From Metridium senile (lineage: Eukaryota; Cnidaria; Anthozoa; Actiniaria; Metridiidae), in NCBI GenBank assembly GCA_949775045.1, contig OX459100.1:20193768-20257767 (forward strand): DNA of 64,000 nt. The letters are read 5' to 3'. The position numbers and the translations under genes were made by a program. Below the pieces are notes generated by a model. The model did not search any database and had not been told where the DNA came from. It saw only the letters and a list, made by a program, of their open reading frames with translations. Below are positions 8,993-16,758 of this stretch, in pieces. The first letter of the stretch is position 1; every line of letters begins with the position of its first letter.

Positions 8993-9425
8993 CCCGGGGG
9001 GGGGGGGGGGTACTCCCTTAGATAATGGGTAGGTATGCTCGACGGTCCTTTTAGGGTCGAAAATAAGACCCTCGCGTACCTTTTAGGGTCTCGAAATGAC
9101 GCCGTATCTTTTAGCGCCAGTTTTCGAACATTATACAAGATTATATAGGCCTGAACTATGACAATACTTTTTCAAAGTCTGAAAATCGTTCGGAAAGCGA
9201 AGTATATTTAATAGAATTAGTGTGTATTTATCGATTTTAATAAAACAAAAAATGTGGTCGTACCTTTTAGGGTCTGAAATCAGTACCTGAGTTGATTTAT
9301 GCGTACCTTTTAGGGTCATTTTTAAAACTGTCCGACGAGCATACCCACCCAATTTCTAAGGGAGTCCCTCACACCCCCCCCCCCCCCCCCCAACCCGCAC
9401 CCCCCCCCCCCCCCCCCCTCCCGGG
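8993..9425. mobile_element. 433-bp non-autonomous DNA transposon with poly-G ends and 7-bp target duplication
   Basis: It starts CCCGGG plus a G run and ends with C runs plus CCCGGG. Inside, ACTCCCTTAGA, a GGGT..GGGTATGCTCG segment and CGG are present inverted at both ends, giving terminal inverted repeats of about 45 bp. Both ends are flanked by ACCCAAT (8986-8992 and 9426-9432), a clear target-site duplication. Between the ends, 'taccttttagggtc' occurs at least three more times in direct orientation. No ORF. A 7-8 bp duplication would fit hAT- or P-like elements, but the superfamily is not determined. Confidence 0.85.
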
Positions 9426-9432
9426 ACCCAAT

Positions 9433-9780
9433 TAAAGTTAATTTAGCGTATAAAAGCTAAATTCTTTGCTACGCCTTTTTGAATTTAAACATCCTGGGAG
9501 GTATTTCAGCCACTTCTACACTTTACTCTTGTCCTCCCTTTTAAACATTCCAAAGTATTTATTGTTTAATTGTCACTTCCTCGCAGCCGCAAGAAGTGTC
9601 AGGCTTCCAGTAAGCCGCAGCAAGCATGGCGAGGTAAGAAGCGTCGCGCTGTAAAATCAATTCTATTTTGAATCGCCCTTCGACCCATGCCAGACAAAAT
9701 AAACATTTGCTCCCACTGTGGTTATTTGACTAGAGTGACATGCAATGGTTGATGATATATTGGTCCGCCCTTTTGGGTCA
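9433..9780. other. Upstream region of the MACPF gene
   Basis: Unique-looking DNA between the poly-G transposon and the TATA box of the MACPF gene. No recognisable coding sequence; a 62-codon frame at 9466-9654 has no domain and is not called. Confidence 0.5.
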
Positions 9781-9815
9781 TATATATAGAGGTACAGTAA
9801 TCATTTGCAAGACCA
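9781..9815 (+). promoter_or_regulatory. Core promoter of the MACPF gene (TATA box plus initiator)
   Basis: TATATATA at 9781-9788 is followed 34 bp on by CCAGATC (9813-9819), which fits the initiator pattern YYANWYY with its A at 9815. A consensus splice donor ends the presumed first exon 60 bp further on. The start site is predicted from spacing only. Confidence 0.5.
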
Positions 9816-9874
9816 GATCTTGTGCAAAACCTCCAGCTGCAGAACCTCATCTACTAACGCCTCTAACTAACCTG
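9815..9874 (+). other. Probable non-coding first exon (5' UTR) of the MACPF gene
   Basis: The segment from the predicted start site ends 'aacctg' before a perfect donor GTAAGT (9875). The matching acceptor is probably TTTGCAG ending at 10674, 37 bp before the start codon; CTGCAG at 10703 is an alternative. No ATG occurs in the exon. This is a prediction without transcript support. Confidence 0.45.
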
Positions 9875-9972
9875 GTAAGTATTGATAAATATCTAGTACA
9901 ACAACTATAGTACGTAATAATATTAGATTGTAGATAGATTAATTACAAGACATCACTTTTGCTGTGACTCGG

Positions 9973-9997
9973 AGTTTCACGCTTACGCGATCTTCAG
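9973..9997 (-). other. Hammerhead-like hairpin motif in the 5' UTR intron
   Basis: On the minus strand, CTGAAGA, a short TCGC/GCGT hairpin and then GAAAC follow in order, resembling a degenerate hammerhead core (CTGATGA...GAAA). AT-rich arms at 9915-9929 and 10008-10022 are inverted copies with one mismatch. Related motifs are at 15165, 15877 and 21495. Confidence 0.4.
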
Positions 9998-10030
9998 ACA
10001 GACTTTTAATCTAATAATATTATAAATTTT

Positions 10031-10222
10031 ACGTAGATCAACAATGTTCATTTTTCTTTTTGTAGTATAAAGGACGTTGTTGTCGTTGCTGCCACGCACG
10101 TTCTCTAGTCTTTTGAAACTCTTTCTACGTAGATCAACAACGTTCATTTTTCTTTTTGTAGTATATAGGACGTTGTTGTTGTTGCTGCCACGCACGTTCT
10201 TTAATCTTTTGAACTCTTTCTA
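10031..10222. repeat. 96-bp tandem duplication in the 5' UTR intron
   Basis: Two adjacent copies beginning ACGTAGATCAACAA at 10031 and 10127, differing at only a few positions. Each contains 'tgctgccacgcacgttct'. It lies within the probable first intron of the MACPF gene. Confidence 0.88.
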
Positions 10223-10711
10223 CCGTACGTAGTTGTGGACGCTAAAATTATGAGTACAACGTTTGTATCATCTGATGATTTGTTTTGCTAACCATTTTAA
10301 GGTTTTACAAGAATTCGTTTTTAAGCTTTTCTTGTGATTGCAAAAATACGTTCTTTATCATTGTGATATTTTCGTTTGTCTTGTAATCACTATTCTTATT
10401 TTCGGCTCTCTTAGCATATTATTTGAAACGGTGCTGAAAACCGCTACAACCTCGGCGGGCAACGCCTTGATTTGAGTTTGAAAAACAGGGGAGCGCATGC
10501 AGGGAGGGGGGGGTGTGTGTGTGGGGGGGGGGGGGGGGCTCAAATCCTGAGGCTTGATATTTGTTAACCTGAATCTTAACCAAAATGTGAAGCTTTTCCA
10601 TCTTGTGGTCACACACCCAATCTGCAAACAGACTGACGTGTATTTGATAGATGGTTTCTCTTATTGATTTGCAGTTTTTGTTGATCCCCACGACTGGCTG
10701 CAGCAACGACA

Positions 10712-10837
10712 ATGTTAGTTTTCGTTGTGCTACTTGTCTGCCTGGCAGCTAAGGCTGAAGAGTTTAATCCTCTTGGAAGAGCAATCTATTTGCCAAACTA
10801 CAATGTTATGGGAAAACTGGAAGAAACTGGAACTGAG
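10712..10837 (+). CDS. MACPF gene coding exon 1 (signal peptide)
   Basis: Forty-two codons ending in phase 0 before a consensus donor GTAAGT. It holds the hydrophobic signal peptide and the short mature N-terminus beginning near Glu16. Confidence 0.85.
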
Positions 10838-13800
10838 GTAAGTTATTCAGACATTTACTTTGACTATTGTATGTATATTAAAGGGAAATCAAGATTATAA
10901 ATTAGGGTGCCTTGTATTTGTTTTGCAATTCTTCAAAGTGTATCTTTTAAAAACTGTTTTAAAAATCAGACCTTATTAATAATACTCGAACTGACAGTTA
11001 CTTGTTTTATAAGTTAGTAAGTGCATCGTGTTGATATGATGCGAGATGGTTTATTGGAGGAGAAATAGTATGGGGCGAGACAGCAATGGGGCGAGGCAGC
11101 AATGGGGCTAGACAGCAATGGGGCGAGTTAGCAATGTGTAAGATAACAATGGGGCTAGATAGCAATGGGGCGAGACAGCAATGGGGCGAGGCAGCGATGG
11201 GGCTAGACAGCAATGGGGCGAGTTAGCAATGTGTAAGATAGCAACGGGGCGAGACAGCAATGGGGCGAGATAGCAATGGGGCGAGATAGCAATGGGGCGA
11301 GACAGCAATGGGGCGAGACAGTAATGTAGAAAGCTAGCAATGTGGCGAGATAACCAGATACTGTTGCTTTGTTTAGGGTTATACTCAAACTAATCGTTAT
11401 GGGTTAGGGTTAGGGTTATGGGGCGAGATGGGTTATGAGGCGAGATGACATTTAGGACGGGGACGATTAACAGGATACGTACCATTGCATTGTTTATGGT
11501 AAATGTGGTAAATAAAAAAAACTGTTTTAAAAATCAGACGTTATTGTGATTGGAAGAGAGTATTGGGTGATATGACATTTGGACCGTCAGCATGATGCAA
11601 TCCAGTCAGACAACTGGATACCGTTACTGAGCCCCTCCCAGAGGTTTTAGGGATCAAGGGAGCACGGTCATTTATTTTTTTGGATAGTGCCAAATTATTT
11701 TCAGGGAGCAAGGGAGCAAAATCTGATAAAACAATAGTTTTTTTCCGATATGGGAACATAAGGTAAAACATTTTAGAGGGACAGTCGTTATTTTACTTAT
11801 CGGGAACAAGGGAGAAAATGCAAAAAGATCAAAGGATCATGGGAGCATGCACCCCCCTGGGAGGGGCTTGTTACTCTGTTCAGGGTCAGGATCGATACTG
11901 AAGGTTATTACTGTTACATTTCTTTCAGGTTCTGTTGTCAAACTATAGTAGAATCTGTTCTATATCGACAAAGGAACCCATTTCAAAGGAGGGTTTTACT
12001 TTCTACAACAGTACCAAGTCATTTTACTCTAACATAGCAACTTCTGCTGGACTATCCGCATCAATGCAAGCAGACTTTACCCTGGGATTTACCCTAGACA
12101 CGACTACCAAGAGTATTGCTGGATCCAAACGAACTGTGAGTGGAATGTCCATGCTGATCATGGCACAGACGTATCAGACTCGCATCAACAACAACTGTCT
12201 ACTAGATCCAAAGAAATTAGCTCCAGGTTTTCTAGCTGATTTCAAAAAACTTCCAGTCGTTATTGGCCAACCGTGGTTGTCAGGTGCATGGCAGGCGTAC
12301 AATGCCTTCCTGAGCAAGTACGGTACACATGTCGTGACATCGATTACATATGGCTCCAGCATCAACCAGATGGCATACGCTGACTCATCAGACTCGTACA
12401 ACGAAAGAGACTTCCAGGTCGATTCATGTCTGAAATTGTCTGGCGGTTCGACTGTATCAGGTATCGAGAGTATGGGTGTTGATACGTGCACCGGTGTCAA
12501 CAAGACAGAAATCGATAGAGTCACATCGATGAAGATGAGTGATGATCTGGTAATACGTGGAGGTTCTCCTGATACCCGTAACCAACTAATAATCAACCGA
12601 ACTTCAGAGCTGATCACCAAGTTTCTGAATGAAGCCCATCTCATGAACAGTACAATCGACCACGCCTTCGTGTCTGTCTGGGACTTACTACGGCACCTCT
12701 ATGCCGGCGTTGACAATGCTAACTTCATACGGGCTGTGAACATGCAGTATTTCTACTTGGGGTACTTGAACTATGGCTGTCCGTTTTCTGAGCATGCTGG
12801 TCAACAGCTACAGATGTTTAACTTCACCAAGTACCATACCCCTGACTCTCCACAATACGAGTGCTCCCTTGCTGCTATTGGTTGCCACAGCGACAATGAT
12901 TGTCACTACAAGCCAATATGGTGTTCCTGTAGAGGTGATTCCTGCATCACGTACGTATCAAAGATATGCTTATGTTCTGTTGCAATCCGGCTCAACCTGT
13001 AAAAAAAAAAATCTCGCGCGCTGATCAAAGTCTTTTGTTACTTCTCACCTACAACACCATATATGCTAATGGCATTGTTTTCAAGATTGCATACGGTATT
13101 TCTAATACATATAGTAATAATAGCCAATTATCTTTACACCTACTTGCAGTAAGGTTGTCATACAAAATAGAACATTTGTCACAAAGAAAATAGATTTAGT
13201 GATTTAGTACGAAAGGAATTAAAAGACAAAAGAGAGAGTTAAGCTTGAGTGATCTTCTTTTGTCTTTTAATCCATTCCTATCGTACTAAATCACAAATGT
13301 TCTATTTTCTTTATAACAAATGTATATTTTTGTGTGACAACCTTACTGCAAGTAGGTGTATCAATTGTCTTTAATCAATGGGAACATATCGAATGTTACA
13401 CACAATTATGCATAACTGAAATCTGACCCCAGCCCTAATAGACTAAATACGACTAAACTAGAACTACATATATAGACTATATATACTAACAACTCTATTG
13501 CAAAGTTACACCTCATTGCAATAACATTGTCACATAAAAAAGAAAATTACAAAATAGGAATTAATTAAAAGACAAAAGCAAATTAATCAAGCTGAACTTC
13601 TTTTAACTTTTAATTAATTCCTATTTTGTAATTTTCTTTTTTATAAGACAATGTTATTGCAATTAGGTGTATATCTTAAACATAACCTTTTTACAAAACT
13701 GTTTTTAAGTCATTCAATATTAATTAAATAGAAAATTGTTTTGTTCGAAATCTGATTAGTTAACGTTTAGTCTTTGTAGGAATGAGCGCAAACAATGATG

Positions 13801-14251
13801 GGTGCATGGTGCCTATATCAATGCTAATTCGAGGAAGAAGCGCTTCTTTTTATCATCTCTTGACAACATGATATAGAGCCGATCTGTTTCACTTGTATAA
13901 AACAACTTTCCATTGGTTTTCCATTGATTTTTATCCAAATGCCCCTTGACTGATAAAGACTTTATTATTATCATCAGGCACATAAAAATTGTTCAGGACA
14001 CTGGCACTACCAAGCTTGTTGCACAACCCAATGTGAACAGTGACTGGGGCTGGCACAATTGTTACTGGAAACGAGGTCATGCCGGAAGTGTATGTGTCTG
14101 CCGATGGCCTTCAGACACCCGTTCCGTAGTTTGGTCTCTGGAGAATAAATCAGTTACCTACCTGTTGATAGATAGACAGCGGAAAACTGCACAACATACT
14201 GACCAAGAAACCAAACAACATACTGACCAAGAAACCAAACAAGAACTGTAG
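10712..14251 (+). CDS. Secreted MACPF-domain protein, sea-anemone pore-forming toxin type (3 coding exons)
   Basis: Coding exons 10712-10837, 11929-12950 and 13978-14251 join in frame through GT/AG introns (phases 0 and 2), giving about 473 residues. Residues 1-15 are a clear signal peptide (MLVFVVLLVCLAAKA). The MACPF signature YGTH sits at residues 173-176 in exon 2, and a Cys-rich, EGF-like region spans the end of exon 2 and exon 3. MACPF proteins oligomerise on membranes and form beta-barrel pores; secreted members with this layout are known in sea-anemone venoms (the AvTX-60/PsTX-60 group, about the same length). Pore formation here is inferred from family, not shown. The ATG has A at -3. 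No clear AATAAA signal was seen close after the stop. Immune or developmental MACPF roles remain possible. Confidence 0.85.
11070..11352. repeat. 15-16-bp minisatellite, 'atggggcgagacagca' units
   Basis: About 18 imperfect units of the kind 'gcaatggggcgagac', with variants 'ggctagac', 'gcgagtta' and 'gcaatgtgtaagata'. Several variants recur in the same order (a block near 11100-11160 resembles one near 11205-11245), so a larger unit was also duplicated. Minus-strand frames here only reflect the repeat. Confidence 0.88.
11401..11452. repeat. Short TTAGGG and GGGCGAGATG repeats
   Basis: About three TTAGGG units, then 'atggggcgagatgggttatgaggcgagatg', which echoes the neighbouring minisatellite. 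Too short and internal to be a telomere. Confidence 0.7.
11929..12950 (+). CDS. MACPF gene coding exon 2 (MACPF domain)
   Basis: A 1022-nt exon without stops, starting in phase 0 after TTTCTTTCAG and ending with two bases of a codon before donor GTACGT. It encodes nearly the whole membrane-attack/perforin domain: YGTH at 12319-12330, and a helical segment with DHAFVSVWDLLRHLY near 12660-12702. The last part starts the Cys-rich module (Cys spacing in CHSDNDCHY and CSCRGDSC). Ignoring the donor would give only a short aberrant tail and a stop at 13000-13002. Confidence 0.9.
13137..13358. mobile_element. Palindromic MITE, CACCTA family, copy 1
   Basis: Perfect 24-bp terminal inverted repeats starting CACCTACTTGCAGTAAGG, flanked on both sides by TA. 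The palindrome continues inward imperfectly through 'gatttagtacg' and 'aaaagacaaaag' arms. No coding capacity. A TA duplication fits the Tc1/mariner/IS630 group, but that is inference. Confidence 0.88.
13509..13669. mobile_element. Palindromic MITE, CACCTA family, copy 2
   Basis: Ends CACCTCATTGCAATAACA and the complement of TGTTATTGCAATTAGGTG, flanked by TA. The long internal arms (AATAGGAATTAATTAAAAG and its complement) make it nearly fully palindromic. It is a diverged relative of copy 1, 150 bp upstream, and of copy 3 at 19076. Confidence 0.88.
13978..14251 (+). CDS. MACPF gene coding exon 3 (Cys-rich C-terminus)
   Basis: Its first base completes the Thr codon left by exon 2, and the frame then runs to TAG at 14249-14251. 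It contributes the last cysteines of the Cys-rich module (HNCYWKRG..., SVCVCRW). The C-terminus is a duplicated hydrophilic octapeptide-like motif (HTDQETKQ twice), encoded by a 24-bp tandem DNA duplication. Confidence 0.82.
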
Positions 14252-15164
14252 ACAGGTTCCTTACTATACTATAGTGATCGTTTCGGAGCATCTTATCCTT
14301 GACCAAATTTCGATTTTTATATGTTTCTTAGATCAGAAAACTCTTTTCTGCAACTCCTAAACACTAACACAGAAGTCGCCATAAGACGCCCTAAATTGCC
14401 CCCATTTTCCCTCAACATTCCTTAAAGTGCATAAAGAGGCCGTAAGACGCAGTATATAAGTAAAATTGTACTTGAATACCGTTAGAAAAGAGTCAGTACT
14501 ACGTGGTAAATACCGCTTATATTTTGAAACGTCTTTTACTTTTTAACACATTATCTTATTCAGCATTCTCATACAGGTTGCATAGTTTAGGAACTAGTTT
14601 TCTTTCAAAACACTATGCATCAGTGTGAGTAAGGCTTGTATTAATCATAGTCTGTTTGAATAACAGCTTGTTTAAATCTATTTTCGACAACCGTCAGTTA
14701 TTAACAAATTTGAATTATAGTAGATGCTCCAAAAGGAACACTAGCTAGTACAAGGCATGGACACCTTTGATTCGGACGTAAACGGATTTATATCGGACTT
14801 GTAGCTAGCTTGATAGCTTGCATGGTAGACCCCAGTATAGTTCTTCAATTTCAATTACTTTAGATAATTGATAACCTTTCGTTATAATTTGTATGGTTTT
14901 TATCATTTTTTGCCATCCTCTTGAACCCAGGTATTATATCTGTCACTCGATCTAGTATAACATCTTGATTCTCGAGGATGCATTTTTGCTAAATCGTTTT
15001 CATGAATTATGTTAACAAATTTGTAGTGGTAAATAGTCTGACATGGTTAATATTTTTTCCATGTTTAGTTTTAGCTGCTTTGAAAAATCGGTAGGATTAA
15101 GGTGGTTTTCGTTACTTAATATTTGGACGTTTATACACTTATAGGTTAAATAAGTAAAATCTTT
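14252..15164. other. 3' flank of the MACPF gene and intergenic DNA
   Basis: AT-rich, without recognisable genes or tandem repeats. It includes the expected but unidentified 3' UTR. A 70-codon minus-strand frame overlapping 15012-15224 has no domain. Confidence 0.5.
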
Positions 15165-15196
15165 CTGATGAAGGCCATAGATATGGCTGAAACGTC
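15165..15196 (+). other. Hammerhead-like hairpin motif (CTGATGA...GAAAC)
   Basis: CTGATGA, then AGGCC/GGCT hairpin arms, then GAAACGTC. The conserved strings and order match a hammerhead ribozyme core, but an extra A follows CTGATGA so the first stem II pair is not canonical, and no convincing stem I was found. A remnant of a small mobile element carrying a ribozyme-like hairpin is the best guess. Confidence 0.4.
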
Positions 15197-15404
15197 TAAT
15201 GTTCAACTCATTGACCCAAAACAACAGTAATAATTTGAATAATCTTGAATGAGGTTTTTTCTTTAATGCTATTTGTATAAGCGTAGCATAACCTGTGTTG
15301 TATTAGATGCCGTGATTTATTTTTATAATTATTTTAACACTATATAAAACTAGTACTATTGGGGTAATAAAAAGCATTTCAAAATGATTTTATTGATATA
15401 TGCT

Positions 15405-15835
15405 TTGACAGACATGGCAAATGGAATGAGAGCGAAGGGAGAAGATATTGTGAATGGGAGAGAAGGGAGGGGATTGAGCTGGGAGAAGGTAGAAAATGGG
15501 ATAAATGGAAGGAAGAGGGGGATGTGGTGAATGGGAGAAAAGGGATACGATGTGATAAATGAGAGAGAAGAGAGATAATGGGAGAGAAGGGAGGGGTTGG
15601 AGGTGGGAGAAGAGTGAAGGGAGAAAATGGGGAAATGAAAGGAAGTGATAAATGGGAGAAAAGGGATACGATGTGATAAATGAGAGAGAAGAGAGATAAT
15701 GGGAGAGAAGGGAGGGGTTGGAGGTGGGAGAAGAGTGAAGGGAGAAAATGGGGGAATGAAAGGAAGTGATAAATGGGAGAAAAGGGATACGATGGGATGA
15801 ATGAGAGAGAAGAGAGAAAACGGAAGAGAAAACGA
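15405..15835. repeat. Purine-rich minisatellite with 121-bp period
   Basis: Almost pure A/G on the + strand (GGGAGAA-type units). 'atgggagaaaagggatacga' recurs at 15531, 15652 and 15773, a 121-bp period with about 2.5 copies, preceded by more degenerate units. Such polypurine tracts can form triplex DNA. Confidence 0.9.
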
Positions 15836-15876
15836 ATTAGGTTGTCTCTGATTAAATTTTGATGATTTTTTAATTA

Positions 15877-15908
15877 GACGTTTCGGCTAAATCTTTAGCC
15901 TTCATCAG
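15877..15908 (-). other. Hammerhead-like hairpin motif, minus strand
   Basis: On the minus strand: CTGATGA, an extra A, a 7-bp hairpin (GGCTAAA/TTTAGCC), then GAAACGTC. It shares CTGATGAAGGC and GAAACGTCTAAT with the motif at 15165 and points the opposite way, with the purine minisatellite between them. Confidence 0.45.
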
Positions 15909-16060
15909 TAGAAATTGTACAAGTTTGCGTGCGCGAGAGAATTTTAAAAAACCCAAAACTATATATTTGTAATTTTTGTATAACATGTGCCAACACAAGC
16001 TCTGTAAAAGATAGTATCAATATGCTTGTTTTACTGATGGGAGACAATATAAACTTACTA

Positions 16061-16430
16061 GGCCAAGTAAAAAAAAACATGTTTATCGTCCGAATTTTTA
16101 ATTAAAATAATGCGGGCGGGCGGTTTTTTATATTTTTTATTATTTCCCATAAGTTGTTTTATTCACAGCTTTAACCCATGTAATGACAATTCCAGGTACC
16201 TACGAGGGAAAAGGATCGAATTTTCCGGAAAAAGAGTCAATAAATATACGCAACTTTGGTTGATATAAATAGCGTAAATTTCTGAAATCAGTACTAGTAA
16301 ATTGTTTTTTGTTTATCTTCTTCGTATTTATTAAAGCTGATGTTGTAATAACAAATAATAAAAAAATCCGTGCGGCCCAAAAAATTGAAGCGGGCGGGGA
16401 CGATAAACATATGTTTTTTTTTACTTGGCC
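16061..16430. mobile_element. 370-bp MITE with GGCCAAGTAAAA ends
   Basis: The ends start GGCCAAGTAAAAAAAAACAT and continue GTTTATCGTCC on both sides in inverted orientation (the right end has two extra bases), about 31-33 bp. CTA flanks both ends (16058-16060, 16431-16433), a likely 2-3 bp target duplication. The interior has GCGGGCGGG patches near both ends and no ORF. It lies 240 bp upstream of the PRMT7 start codon, so it may reach into the promoter. Confidence 0.82.
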
Positions 16431-16570
16431 CTAAACTAAAGATATATAAATACAGCAGAAAAAACATTGGAGCAAAACCACGATATTGACCAGGCGTTAC
16501 AAGACAAGTTTGTCATCATAATACTACAACACTTTTGATAGGTCAAAAATATGTGTTCGATACTGAAAAG

Positions 16571-16575
16571 CCAAT
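16571..16575 (+). promoter_or_regulatory. CCAAT box upstream of PRMT7
   Basis: CCAAT lies 99 bp before the start codon, and no TATA box is visible nearby, as is common for housekeeping genes. This is a weak motif-based call. Confidence 0.3.
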
Positions 16576-16669
16576 CATAGATCGCGTTATAATTGCACTT
16601 AGCGTGTGTCCGCTGACAAGCATCAAGGTTTTTCGCACGTGTGTTTGTGTTTGACACAGTACAGCGAGC

Positions 16670-16758
16670 ATGTTTTGCCAACAATTCTCGCCAACCACTG
16701 GTAAAATGGAGTGGATTGAACAAGACGAAGACTATGAGATGAATGACGAGATCGCAAG
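16670..16758 (+). CDS. PRMT7: PRMT7 exon 1
   Basis: The ATG has A at -3. It encodes 29 codons plus two bases, with SPTTGKMEW and an acidic stretch before NDEIA, as at the start of PRMT7. The donor is AG|GTTTGT. Confidence 0.85.

Larger units (their letters stand above)
10838..11928 (+). other. MACPF gene intron between coding exons 1 and 2
   Basis: Donor GTAAGT and acceptor TTTCTTTCAG. The intron contains the GGGCGAG minisatellite and a short telomere-like TTAGGG stretch, and an unstructured A-rich segment (about 11640-11860). No gene on either strand is supported. Confidence 0.8.
12951..13977 (+). other. MACPF gene intron between coding exons 2 and 3
   Basis: A phase 2 intron from GTACGT to ATCATCAG. 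It holds two related MITEs (13137-13358 and 13509-13669); the remainder is AT-rich with no gene seen. Confidence 0.8.

Noticed and set aside
11007..11388. Three minus-strand frames with SPHCCLAPLL-type repeats
   Set aside because: They are translations of the GGGCGAGACAGCAAT minisatellite in the MACPF intron.
11401..11425. Telomere (TTAGGG repeats)
   Set aside because: Only about three units, internal to an intron.
12174..12644. 156-codon minus-strand frame
   Set aside because: Antisense shadow of MACPF exon 2.
13946..13977. Independent small gene starting at ATG 13946
   Set aside because: The segment before 13978 reads as an intron end with an acceptor, and the frame from 13978 continues the MACPF protein exactly.
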